A DNA stretch of 31,261 bases from assembly GCA_023245435.1 (NCBI GenBank), contig JAHFKH010000005.1, positions 1-31,261 on the forward strand. The letters run 5' to 3'. Made by a program: the position numbers and the translations under genes. The notes under the pieces were generated by a model that made no database searches, was not told the origin of the DNA, and saw only the letters and a program-made list of their open reading frames with translations. Below are positions 22,583 through 30,116 of the stretch, in pieces; the stretch's first letter is position 1; each line of letters starts with the position of its first letter. The DNA comes from Candidatus Shapirobacteria bacterium. Lineage in GTDB: Bacteria; Patescibacteriota; Microgenomatia; UBA12405.

Positions 22583-23753
22583 TTTTATCTGAACCAATAT
22601 AATATTTTTTATTCTTTAATTTCTCAGGTAATAAACTTTCTTTGCTATACATTTCATAACCTTTCCCATAATCTAACTCTTTCATCAATTTTGTTTCCGC
22701 ATTACGTAAAACTAAGGGAATTGGTAAATTGCCATATGCTTTTATGTCTGCTTGGGCACTTCGCAAACCATCATAAGCCGATCTATTTTTTGCCGAAAGG
22801 GCGAGATAAGTCACGCCATGGGCCAAATTAATAGCACACTCAGGATAGCCAATTTGAGTTACTGCTTGGAAAACTTGATTGGCCAGCAATAATGCATTTG
22901 AATTAGCCATCCCAATATCCTCCGATGCAAAAATTACCATACGTCTGGCAATAAATTTAGGATCTTCACCGGCTTCCACCATTCTCGCTAAATAATACAG
23001 TGCTGCATCAGGGTTACTCGCCCGCATACTTTTTATAAATGCCGAAATAGTGTTGTAATGCTCTTCTCCTTTTTTATCAAATCGCAAAAAAGAATTTTGC
23101 AATGTTGCTTTTAGTGTTTCAATTGTCAGTTTTTCATAAAGCGTAAATGCATTATCAATCATAGTAATTGCCTGTCTCGCATCACCATTGGCCATAGATA
23201 TTAACCAATCTTTAGCCTTCTTATCTATTTTTGTTTTCAAAATTTTACACGCTCTTTTTATAATTTCTCCCGTTTCTTCTTCACTTAATTCTTTTAACAC
23301 AAATACTCGACAACGCGACAAAAGAGGAGAGATAACTTCAAAACTCGGGTTTTCCGTTGTTGCCCCAATTAATGTTAATAATCCCGATTCTACATAAGGT
23401 AGCAAAAAATCTTGTTGTGCTTTGTTAAACCGATGTATTTCGTCAAGAAAAAGTATCTTTTTATTTATTGTTAAATTATTATTAGTATTTATTATTTTTT
23501 TAATATCATCTTTACTGGCCGATACTGCCGACATTTCGTACAAATCGGCATTAGCTTCTTTGGCTATAATTTTAGCCAAGGTAGTTTTCCCCACTCCCGG
23601 TGGTCCCCAAAAAATCATGGAAAAAATTTGATGATTTTCAATTGCAATTCGTAAAGGTTTATCTTTACCCACCAAATGTGATTGACCCACAAAATCTTTT
23701 AAAGATTTTGGTCGCAACATCATCGCTAGTGGTTGTCCAGTTTGTGTATTCAT
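22563..23753 (-). CDS. rarA: Replication-associated recombination protein A (RarA/MgsA)
   Basis: AAA+ ATPase related to clamp loaders that acts at stalled forks with SSB and RecA. The 396 residues start RPKSLKDFVGQSHLVG, then Walker A GPPGVGKTT, Walker B LFLDEIHRFNKAQQ, sensor 1 GATTENPSFEV, and the C-terminal tetramerisation region with RMVEAGEDPKFIARR and YGNLPIPLVLRNA. It is the first gene of a four-gene operon and has the best -35/-10 promoter in the region (23777-23805). Confidence 0.96.
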   Translation of the reverse strand: MNTQTGQPLAMMLRPKSLKDFVGQSHLVGKDKPLRIAIENHQIFSMIFWGPPGVGKTTLAKIIAKEANADLYEMSAVSASKDDIKKIINTNNNLTINKKILFLDEIHRFNKAQQDFLLPYVESGLLTLIGATTENPSFEVISPLLSRCRVFVLKELSEEETGEIIKRACKILKTKIDKKAKDWLISMANGDARQAITMIDNAFTLYEKLTIETLKATLQNSFLRFDKKGEEHYNTISAFIKSMRASNPDAALYYLARMVEAGEDPKFIARRMVIFASEDIGMANSNALLLANQVFQAVTQIGYPECAINLAHGVTYLALSAKNRSAYDGLRSAQADIKAYGNLPIPLVLRNAETKLMKELDYGKGYEMYSKESLLPEKLKNKKYYIGSDKNERNNK

Positions 23754-23776
23754 TACGGGTTTTATTTGGGTAAGTA

Positions 23777-23805
23777 AATATAAAATATTTATTACTTAAT
23801 GTCAA
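23777..23805 (-). promoter_or_regulatory. Promoter of the rarA operon
   Basis: Minus strand: perfect -35 TTGACA (23805-23800), 17-nt spacer, -10 TATATT (23782-23777). Initiation would leave a leader of about 16 nt before the ATG at 23753; the leader has no GGAGG-type site. Confidence 0.7.
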
Positions 23806-23815
23806 TCAACAAAAA

Positions 23816-24964
23816 CTATATTATCTTTTTTTTAGGAAAATAGTACAGTGCCCCGACAGTTAAAATTGCACAAGCAAAATATACTGGTCGGGGAAAATAA
23901 TTTACCAAACTTCCAATTAACGCAGGTCCTACCACTCGGCTCAAACTAGAAATTCCTTCATACGCTCCCATAATTTCTCCCTCAGGATCTTTACTATCCA
24001 CCGTCGACAATAATGTTGGTAAAAATACTGAAAATAAACTACTGCCAATTGATAACACAAATATAGCTATTGCCATAAACCAAATATTAGGACTTATTGC
24101 AATTAATGCCGTACCCAAGGCTGAAATTATAATTCCCATCTTTGCGTATTGATGTATATCTTTACTTTTATGGCTCGACAAATAACCTTGAACTATCAAA
24201 CTTACAACACCCAAATAAACAAACAAATAACTATTATTTTGGGGACTAAAATTAAAAAGTTTATCGGTAAAAAATGCCAATGTTGTTTGAAAACCCGACA
24301 TCGCCATCATCACTATAAATTGCACAATTAAAATTTGTTGAATCACCGGATGTTTAAAAATCTCCATAAAATTAGCAATCGAAAACTTTCGGCTACTAAT
24401 TATTTTCCCGTCTCGATGTGATTCATCCAAAAATAATTGAGTTAGGATCAGTGAAAACGCACACAACCCCGCTCCCACCAAAGCTGGCAACATTGACGTC
24501 CCCCCTATACTAAAAAATATTCCTCCTAGTCCGGGTCCAATTATTAATCCTAGTCCAAATGAAATTCCAATAATTGCCATACCTCGCGATCTATTTTCTT
24601 TGGTAGTTATATCGCTAATATAAGCCCGCGCTGCCGTTATATTTCCCCCCGTAAATCCATCAATTAATCGTGACAACAATAATATCCAAAAGTTTCCTGC
24701 GAAAGCAAACATGATATATGCCAAAACCGTTCCAGCTTTCGAAATTAACAATATTGGTTTACGACCGTATCGATCTGACAAATTTCCCAAAATAGGCGCC
24801 GAAATAAATTGAGCCATGGCATACGATGCCACTAACAACCCCAACCAAAATCCTTTAATTCCTAAATTAACACTCAGTGTCGGTAACAAGGGAATAATTA
24901 TTCCAAAACCAATCAAATCCGTCAAAATAATCGTAAAAATAGTGAACATCGCTTTCTTATTCAT
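23816..24964 (-). CDS. MFS transporter, DHA1 (TetA-like) drug exporter type
   Basis: Twelve-helix proton antiporter of the major facilitator superfamily. The 382 residues have the first helix with DLIGFGIIIPLLPTL, and motif A GNLSDRYGRKPILL after helix 2. Motif C is seen as GLGLIIGPGLGG in helix 5. These mark drug:H+ antiporters. Substrate cannot be told from sequence; tetracycline resistance should not be assumed. It shares a bidirectional -10 element with the divergent glycosyltransferase gene. Confidence 0.9.
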   Translation of the reverse strand: MNKKAMFTIFTIILTDLIGFGIIIPLLPTLSVNLGIKGFWLGLLVASYAMAQFISAPILGNLSDRYGRKPILLISKAGTVLAYIMFAFAGNFWILLLSRLIDGFTGGNITAARAYISDITTKENRSRGMAIIGISFGLGLIIGPGLGGIFFSIGGTSMLPALVGAGLCAFSLILTQLFLDESHRDGKIISSRKFSIANFMEIFKHPVIQQILIVQFIVMMAMSGFQTTLAFFTDKLFNFSPQNNSYLFVYLGVVSLIVQGYLSSHKSKDIHQYAKMGIIISALGTALIAISPNIWFMAIAIFVLSIGSSLFSVFLPTLLSTVDSKDPEGEIMGAYEGISSLSRVVGPALIGSLVNYFPRPVYFACAILTVGALYYFPKKKII

Positions 24965-24974
24965 AGAAAATAAT

Positions 24975-24982
24975 ATTATACT
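24975..24982. promoter_or_regulatory. Bidirectional -10 element between MFS and glycosyltransferase genes
   Basis: The 8-mer ATTATACT reads TATACT to the right (24977-24982) and TATAAT to the left (24980-24975). Rightward it lies 7 nt before the ATG at 24990; leftward 10 nt before the ATG at 24964. The whole intergenic gap is 25 nt, so both mRNAs would be leaderless or nearly so. Confidence 0.6.
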
Positions 24983-24989
24983 TTACATA

Positions 24990-26234
24990 ATGTCAAAACA
25001 GCTGATATTTTTAATAATTATTTCTATTCTTTTACGCCTAATCTCACTCAATCAGTCTCTCTGGCTAGACGAAGCTATCTCAGCCAATGTTGCCAAAAAT
25101 TTTACTTATCAAAATATTGTGACTCAATTTTCCCCCCACGATTTTCATCCTCCGCTTTTTTATTTAACTCTCAAAGCCTGGTCGTCAATTTTTGGATTTA
25201 GTGAAATTAGTTTAAGGTCACTTTCTATTTTATTTTCATTAATCACCATTTTTTTAGTTTATAAATATTTTGGTTTTTGGCCTTCCCTTTTACTTTCTAT
25301 AAATCCATTATTTTTATATTATTCCCAGGAAGCTCGTATGTATTCTATGGTGACACTATTTGTTTTTTTAAGTTACTTATCATTTAAAAAAAATAATATA
25401 TTTTTATATTTTATTTTTACTTTTTTTTCTCTCTTTATTTTTTATGGTTCAATTTTCTTCTTTGCCTCAGTTTGTCTCTATTTTTTATTCAAAAAAGATT
25501 ACAAAAATTTTATTATTTATTCATTAGCCCAAGCTTTAGCCCTACTTTGTCTCTTCCCTCTATTAATTACTCAATATCAAAATTCTCGCGAGATGTTAAA
25601 AAATGTTTTAAATTGGTCCTCAGTTTTAGGTCCGGCCAATTTAAAAAATTTACTTTTAATTCCCATCAAATTTACCTTGGGTCGAATATCTTTTTATCCC
25701 AAAATTATTTATTATTTAATTTCTTTTGTTTTGGTTATTCCACTGTGGTCAATCATAATTTTTAAATCACTAAAACCAACTAAAATATCTTTTATCTTTT
25801 GGTCAACCTTATTTATTGGTTTTGTCTTTTCCTTGTTTACTCCTATGTTTCAGTATTTTCGCTTTCTTTATTTGGTTCCCTTAATGTGTATTATTTTAAA
25901 TAAAAATTATTTTTATAGTGTAATATTTTTAATTTTTTCTAGTATTTATTTATTTATGCCACAATTTCATCGGGAAGATTGGAAATCCTTGTCAAAATCA
26001 TTACCAAATATTATTTATATGATTCCTTCTGCCAGTGATCCCGTCAAATATTATAATTCAAATATAATAATTAAAGATTTATCAATTTCTCCAACCGAAA
26101 AATCAATTACCGTCATTCCCTATATCACTCAAGTTCATGGCTTAAATTATCAAAATAATCTCTCAAAATTAGGCTATCAAAAAACATCTGTCAATAATTT
26201 TCGTGAGTTAACTACCGAAACCTGGTCTAAATAA
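24990..26234 (+). CDS. Membrane glycosyltransferase of the GT39/ArnT-like (PMT) superfamily
   Basis: Multi-pass GT-C enzyme expected to transfer sugar from a polyprenyl-phosphate donor on the outer face of the membrane. The ATG at 24990 gives 414 residues; longer readings run antisense to the MFS gene. The first loop holds LWLDEAIS (24-31) with the acidic pair, then PHDFHPPLFYL (49-59), and QEARMYS later, all hallmarks of the family. About nine hydrophobic helices and a short soluble C-terminus follow. Acceptor unknown: lipid, protein or envelope glycan. Confidence 0.85.
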   Translation: MSKQLIFLIIISILLRLISLNQSLWLDEAISANVAKNFTYQNIVTQFSPHDFHPPLFYLTLKAWSSIFGFSEISLRSLSILFSLITIFLVYKYFGFWPSLLLSINPLFLYYSQEARMYSMVTLFVFLSYLSFKKNNIFLYFIFTFFSLFIFYGSIFFFASVCLYFLFKKDYKNFIIYSLAQALALLCLFPLLITQYQNSREMLKNVLNWSSVLGPANLKNLLLIPIKFTLGRISFYPKIIYYLISFVLVIPLWSIIIFKSLKPTKISFIFWSTLFIGFVFSLFTPMFQYFRFLYLVPLMCIILNKNYFYSVIFLIFSSIYLFMPQFHREDWKSLSKSLPNIIYMIPSASDPVKYYNSNIIIKDLSISPTEKSITVIPYITQVHGLNYQNNLSKLGYQKTSVNNFRELTTETWSK

Positions 26235-26865
26235 TATCCGAAACTTGAATCTTTTTAAACTGTCCCGGTTCTAGGTCACCCAAAGTTAATTTTCCAATTC
26301 GCACTCGAGCCAGTCGCCTAACTCTATATCCTGCTTCCCAACAAATTTCTCGTATCTGTCGTTTTTTTCCTTCATACATCACAATCCAAAACATATTATT
26401 TCGCGATTTTATTATTTTATTTATACCCACATTTAATCGGGCCGGCTCAATATTTTTATCAATTGTCACTTCATATTCCTTTTCCAAATGAAATTTCGGA
26501 TGGGTCAATTTCAGTGCCAAATCACCATCGTTAGTTAAAATCATTAAACCTTCGGATTCGCGATCTAGTCTACCTATTGGGTATAATCTCGTTTTAGTTT
26601 TAATCAAATCAGTCACTTTTTCTCGACCAAATTCATCACTCGCCGTTGATACCAATCCAATTGGTTTATAAACCGCAAAATATTCTTTCTTTTCAATTTT
26701 TCCCACAGGTTTACCATCCACAATTACGTTTTCATCTCCATTTAGTTTCATCCCTACTGTCGCCACTTTACCATTTACCAATACGTGGCCTTCAGATATC
26801 AAATAATCCGAAGCTCGTCGTGAGGCTACTCCCACCTGTGCCAAATATTTATTTAAACGAATCAT
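26227..26865 (-). CDS. rRNA pseudouridine synthase, RsuA/RluB/RluE family
   Basis: Modifies uridine in rRNA. The 212 residues have an N-terminal S4 domain (MIRLNKYLAQVGVASRRASD, VLVNGKV) and the catalytic domain with GRLDRESEGLMILTNDG, where Asp101 is the nucleophile, then KEYEVTI and EGKKRQIR. The target site cannot be told; RluB (23S helix 80s/90s) and RsuA types are both possible. Its 3' end overlaps the convergent glycosyltransferase gene by 8 nt. Confidence 0.93.
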   Translation of the reverse strand: MIRLNKYLAQVGVASRRASDYLISEGHVLVNGKVATVGMKLNGDENVIVDGKPVGKIEKKEYFAVYKPIGLVSTASDEFGREKVTDLIKTKTRLYPIGRLDRESEGLMILTNDGDLALKLTHPKFHLEKEYEVTIDKNIEPARLNVGINKIIKSRNNMFWIVMYEGKKRQIREICWEAGYRVRRLARVRIGKLTLGDLEPGQFKKIQVSDII

Positions 26866-26870
26866 GAGTA

Positions 26871-26887
26871 ATTATATCCTTTATAAT
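26871..26887. promoter_or_regulatory. Mirror-image divergent promoters of the pseudouridine synthase and nuclease genes
   Basis: ATTATA-TCCTT-TATAAT: the leftward TATAAT (26876-26871) lies 5 nt before the ATG at 26865, the rightward TATAAT (26882-26887) lies 5 nt before the ATG at 26893. The complete gap between the genes is 27 nt. Both transcripts would begin at the start codon. Confidence 0.65.
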
Positions 26888-26892
26888 CAATT

Positions 26893-27753
26893 ATGGATAA
26901 ATACAATGCTACTTATGTTTCTCACTCTTCAATTTCTACTTTTTTGACTTGTCCTCGCGCTTATTTTTTAAAAAATGTTTACAAAGATCCAAAAACTGGT
27001 CATAAAATAAAAATAATGTCGCCCCCCTTGGCTTTAGGTCAAGCGGTTCACGAAGTCATTGAATCGTTATCTGAAATTAAAACTGATTTACGATTCAAAA
27101 CTCCATTGTTAGAAAAATTTGAACACGTCTGGAAAAAATTATCAGGTAAAAGTGGGGGATTTTGGGATAAAGATACTGAATTTTCTTATTATTCTCGGGG
27201 ACAGGCAATGTTAGCTCGAGTTCAAAATAATCCCGGGCCAATTGGTGATTTAGCCATTAAAATTAATCAAGATTTACCTCAGTATTGGTTATCCGAAAAA
27301 GACAATATTATATTGTGTGGCAAAATCGATTGGTTAAAATATTATCCCGATACTGATACGGTGGAAATTATTGATTTTAAAACTAGTAAATACGACGAAT
27401 CCGAAGACTCTCTTCAACTACCTATTTATCATTTATTGGCCACTCATTGTCAAAGTCGGCCAGTTACGGCTGCCTCGTATTGGTATTTAGAAAGTAGTGA
27501 CACTTTAACCCCCAAAAAATTACCTGATTTGATTGAAAGTGAGGCAAAAATTTTAAAAATAGCTCAAAAAATAAAATTGCACCGTACTTTACAGAAATTT
27601 GATTGTCCTCATGGTTTGGAAGGTTGTCGTGATTGTCGGCCTTACGAACGGGTTCTTAAGGGTGAAGCTGAATATGTCGGTATTGACGACTACAAAGCCG
27701 ATGTCTATATTCTCCAAAAATCCGCCGAAACCACCGGAAGCAAGATTTTGTAA
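26893..27753 (+). CDS. PD-(D/E)XK nuclease with Cas4/AddB-like cysteines
   Basis: RecB-family nuclease domain protein, 286 residues. Catalytic set: His53 in GQAVHEVIE, Asp146 in GKIDW, Asp161-x-Lys163 in IIDFKTSK, and the QxxxY motif at 175-179. One Cys after the first helix (Cys20 in FLTCPRAYF) and three near the end (C238-x6-C245-x2-C248) suggest a 4Fe-4S staple as in Cas4 and AddB. There is no helicase domain, CRISPR array or cas gene here, so it is a stand-alone DNA end-processing candidate. Confidence 0.85.
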   Translation: MDKYNATYVSHSSISTFLTCPRAYFLKNVYKDPKTGHKIKIMSPPLALGQAVHEVIESLSEIKTDLRFKTPLLEKFEHVWKKLSGKSGGFWDKDTEFSYYSRGQAMLARVQNNPGPIGDLAIKINQDLPQYWLSEKDNIILCGKIDWLKYYPDTDTVEIIDFKTSKYDESEDSLQLPIYHLLATHCQSRPVTAASYWYLESSDTLTPKKLPDLIESEAKILKIAQKIKLHRTLQKFDCPHGLEGCRDCRPYERVLKGEAEYVGIDDYKADVYILQKSAETTGSKIL

Positions 27754-27757
27754 TATA

Positions 27758-27766
27758 TGTTATAAT
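27758..27766 (+). promoter_or_regulatory. Extended -10 (TGTTATAAT) of the 86-residue gene
   Basis: TG-N-TATAAT with the consensus hexamer at 27761-27766, 7 nt before the ATG at 27774. The gap after the nuclease gene is only 20 nt, and this element fills most of it. Predicts a leaderless mRNA. Confidence 0.6.
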
Positions 27767-27773
27767 ATAGGAT

Positions 27774-28034
27774 ATGACCAAAGCAGTTATTGAAGTTTTA
27801 AATAACTACAAACCTCAAGAAATATTAACTCTTGATGAACATATTAGAAATAGTAAAAAAATCCGTTTTTACGGTGAATATAATAAAAGTGTAAAAGTTG
27901 TTTGTATTCATGGAGATACTCCAGATAGTAATCTTGTCATAAATATTGATGATCAAGAAATAACAGTCCCAAAAAATCAACTCGAAAATATATTAATAAA
28001 CAACAATTTTAGTTTAAAAGTTACTCATTGCTAA
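27774..28034 (+). CDS. Hypothetical 86-residue protein
   Basis: Not recognised. Small soluble alpha/beta sequence; VKVVCIHGDTPDSNLVINI near the middle forms two strands, and the C-terminus ends LKVTHC. Acidic patches and no signal peptide. A consensus extended -10 directly upstream supports expression. Its stop is 1 nt from the end of a convergent small membrane protein gene. Confidence 0.6.
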   Translation: MTKAVIEVLNNYKPQEILTLDEHIRNSKKIRFYGEYNKSVKVVCIHGDTPDSNLVINIDDQEITVPKNQLENILINNNFSLKVTHC

Positions 28035-28035
28035 T

Positions 28036-28224
28036 TTATTTTCTGTCACTCGCCACGGGCAAAACCACTCCCGCTTCAACGCTATCATTAGCGCTCGATC
28101 GAGTATCCATTGCTTTATTACCCACCGCATAAATTAAATATCCCAATACTACGGCACATACTATTGCCACCCAAGTTGGCAACTCTTGATTCCACATTTT
28201 TTTGTTTGATTTTACTTTTTTCAT
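28036..28224 (-). CDS. Small single-pass membrane protein, unknown
   Basis: The ATG at 28224 gives 62 residues: a basic cytoplasmic start (MKKVKSNKK), one hydrophobic helix (TWVAIVCAVVLGYLIYAVG), then a Ser/Asp-rich outside tail. The topology follows the positive-inside rule. A weak TATAGA or AATATA hexamer lies 4-6 nt before the start. An in-frame ATG at 28260 would read through the GC-rich repeat and is less likely. Function unknown. Confidence 0.6.
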   Translation of the reverse strand: MKKVKSNKKMWNQELPTWVAIVCAVVLGYLIYAVGNKAMDTRSSANDSVEAGVVLPVASDRK

Positions 28225-28246
28225 ATAATCTATATTGATGTATTTA

Positions 28247-28296
28247 GGCTCCCCTGTCAAGGGGAGCTACCACGCAGCAGCGGGGTTGAGGGGTTT
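28247..28296. repeat. GC-rich dispersed repeat, copy B
   Basis: Begins with a perfect stem GCTCCCCT-GTCA-AGGGGAGC, includes TCAAGGGGAGCT (28257-28268), and ends with GAGGGGTTT (28288-28296). These two blocks are shared exactly with copy A; the spacer between them differs. Its right edge overlaps the stop codon of the exonuclease gene. Confidence 0.65.
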
Positions 28297-28900
28297 AAAA
28301 CAACCCCAATTGTGGTTCTTCAACTTTAATTGGATAAGAGAAATCGACGGGAAAAGTTCGCACCGTGTTCCATTTATCTTTAAATTTTAGTTGTTTATTT
28401 TTCATTCCAAAATCATAAACCTCTTTGGTGACCTGTACATCCGCCTCACAATATTTTTTCAATTTTGCCAGTGACTCTTTGGTATGTTCTGCCCAATATT
28501 TAACTGCATTTAGTCCATGATCAATTTTGGTATGTCCCAAAGTTTGTTCCGCTATCGCTCCCAATCCCACTCTAAAATCCAGGGCATTTTTTACATGATC
28601 CATAATGTCAAAATGATTTAGTTTTTTAAAATCAAATGGAGCCAATGGTGCCATCGCTGGTACATCAAAATGAAGTGAATTAAAACCAATAATTCTATCA
28701 GCATTACTAAATTTTGCCCACATCAAGGGAAAATCTTCTTCCCAAAAACTATACATTTGTCCCGATATTTCGGAAAAATAATTATCCACTTCTCGAACAT
28801 AAACCGAAATTATCGAAATTCCCAAATCCGCCGGATTATTACCCTCTATATCTTCAAAAATTTTTTTGGTTTCAATATCAAAAAATACTTCCTTAATCAT
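28295..28900 (-). CDS. DEDD-family 3'-5' exonuclease (RNase H-like)
   Basis: The 201 residues show the exonuclease motifs: DIET with Asp8 and Glu10, FNSLHFDVP with Asp79, and a C-terminal YCEADVQVT with Asp154, which suits a DEDD active site. It resembles the stand-alone RNase H-like (YprB-type) and PolB-exonuclease-like groups. RNA or DNA could be the substrate. It follows the Y-family polymerase by 28 nt on the same strand, with its own possible -10 (28910-28915). Confidence 0.8.
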   Translation of the reverse strand: MIKEVFFDIETKKIFEDIEGNNPADLGISIISVYVREVDNYFSEISGQMYSFWEEDFPLMWAKFSNADRIIGFNSLHFDVPAMAPLAPFDFKKLNHFDIMDHVKNALDFRVGLGAIAEQTLGHTKIDHGLNAVKYWAEHTKESLAKLKKYCEADVQVTKEVYDFGMKNKQLKFKDKWNTVRTFPVDFSYPIKVEEPQLGLF

Positions 28901-28909
28901 AAGTTACTC

Positions 28910-28918
28910 AGCATATCA
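28910..28918 (-). promoter_or_regulatory. Putative extended -10 of the exonuclease gene
   Basis: Minus-strand TGATATGCT (TG-N-hexamer) lies 9 nt before the ATG at 28900, inside the 28-nt gap after the polymerase gene. Would give a leader of 2-3 nt. The hexamer is less close to consensus than the others. Confidence 0.35.
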
Positions 28919-28928
28919 CAAATCAATT

Positions 28929-30116
28929 TTAGTTTCCAAACGCGATAAAGTCGCCCACTTTTTGTCCCAAAAAACAACTCCCTGGAATTATGGTTCCCTC
29001 CCCATATTTATCATTAACTAGTTTTAATCCTCGATCAATTTTTCTTAATTTTTCTCCTTCTCCAAAAATATCTATTTGTATTCCATTTTTAACTTCCGGT
29101 TCACCAGCTATTAGTATCACTTTTGACACTTCATCATTAAAATTATTTTTAATTTTTAAAGTTGCATTTTTGTATATTTCCCAAGTTCCATCAACTGCCA
29201 CTGGCAATTTAACAATTTTTTGCCACCAATAATTTTTACATCGTAAACATAATATTATTTTTTTTGCCTTCCGTTTTCTTTTCAATAATTTTTTACTAAT
29301 TTTTACTGCTATTTGATAAATAATTGGTAATAAATCAATTTTATTTTTTGCCTTAATTTTTAATGAAAATATTCCCGAATATGTTTTTTCAATCAATCGG
29401 TCTTTGCCGTCAACTTCTACCCCTCGTAATCGTTGATACCAATAACTTGCTATTACCGAGTGAAAAATTGATTTCAATTTATTAATATCGGCTTTATAAA
29501 AATCCCACACATCTTCAATCCCATTAATTTGTAATCGTAATTTTGTCCGCCAATTAATTCCATTTAATTTTTGCAAATCCAAACCTTTATAAGTTTTTTC
29601 AAAATTATTATTATCAACCACTACCAATCCATTCGGCTTTTGTAAGTTTGATGCTGTCTTAGCCAAAAAGCGATTTGGTCCAATTCCAATTGAAACTGTC
29701 AACCACGATCCAATATCAGTTGCAATTTTATTTTTAATTTTTATAGCCGTTTTTACCAAATCTTTTTCTTTCGTTTCTTTAAAATTTAGGGTAAATTCAT
29801 CAATCGATTTGGCCACCACTTTTGGACAAAAATAATCCAAAACCTTTTTTAATTTTTTATTTATGTCTCGATATTTTTTAATATCTGGTTCACAAATTAT
29901 AATGTTGGGACAAATTTTTAAAGCTTCTCCCACTTTAGTTCCGGTTTTAATTCCCAAAATTTTCGCCTCTCGCGATGCTGCCAAAATGACTCCATATTGA
30001 CTATTATAAGCGGCCACTGCTACTGGTTTCCCTTGTAACAGGGGATTGGCCAATTGTTCGATCGAAGCAAAGCACGAATTAATATCGACATGCATTTGCA
30101 AGCTAGGACTCTCCAT
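28929..30116 (-). CDS. Y-family (DinB-like) translesion DNA polymerase
   Basis: Copies past DNA lesions. The 395 residues have the first metal-binding motif MHVDINSCFASIEQ (Asp11, with Phe16 as steric gate), the SREAKILGIKTGTKVGEA fingers region, and KSIDEFTL with Asp106 and Glu107. Helix-hairpin-helix and little-finger domains follow. The C-terminus lacks an obvious beta-clamp peptide. Two starts are possible: ATG 30116 (overlaps the upstream gene by 14 nt) or ATG 30095, right at the conserved MHVDIN. Pol IV versus other Y-family subgroup is not resolved. Confidence 0.92.
   Translation of the reverse strand: MESPSLQMHVDINSCFASIEQLANPLLQGKPVAVAAYNSQYGVILAASREAKILGIKTGTKVGEALKICPNIIICEPDIKKYRDINKKLKKVLDYFCPKVVAKSIDEFTLNFKETKEKDLVKTAIKIKNKIATDIGSWLTVSIGIGPNRFLAKTASNLQKPNGLVVVDNNNFEKTYKGLDLQKLNGINWRTKLRLQINGIEDVWDFYKADINKLKSIFHSVIASYWYQRLRGVEVDGKDRLIEKTYSGIFSLKIKAKNKIDLLPIIYQIAVKISKKLLKRKRKAKKIILCLRCKNYWWQKIVKLPVAVDGTWEIYKNATLKIKNNFNDEVSKVILIAGEPEVKNGIQIDIFGEGEKLRKIDRGLKLVNDKYGEGTIIPGSCFLGQKVGDFIAFGN

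Noticed and set aside
24816..24989. Longer glycosyltransferase starting at 24816
   Set aside because: The extension runs antisense to the MFS gene's conserved N-terminal coding region; the ATG at 24990 has a -10 at leaderless distance.
26893..28034. CRISPR-Cas locus around the Cas4-like nuclease
   Set aside because: No direct repeat array and no cas1 or cas2 gene in the window.
28225..28260. Longer start of the small membrane protein at 28260
   Set aside because: It would run through the GC-rich repeat; the ATG at 28224 gives a sensible basic N-terminus before the membrane helix.
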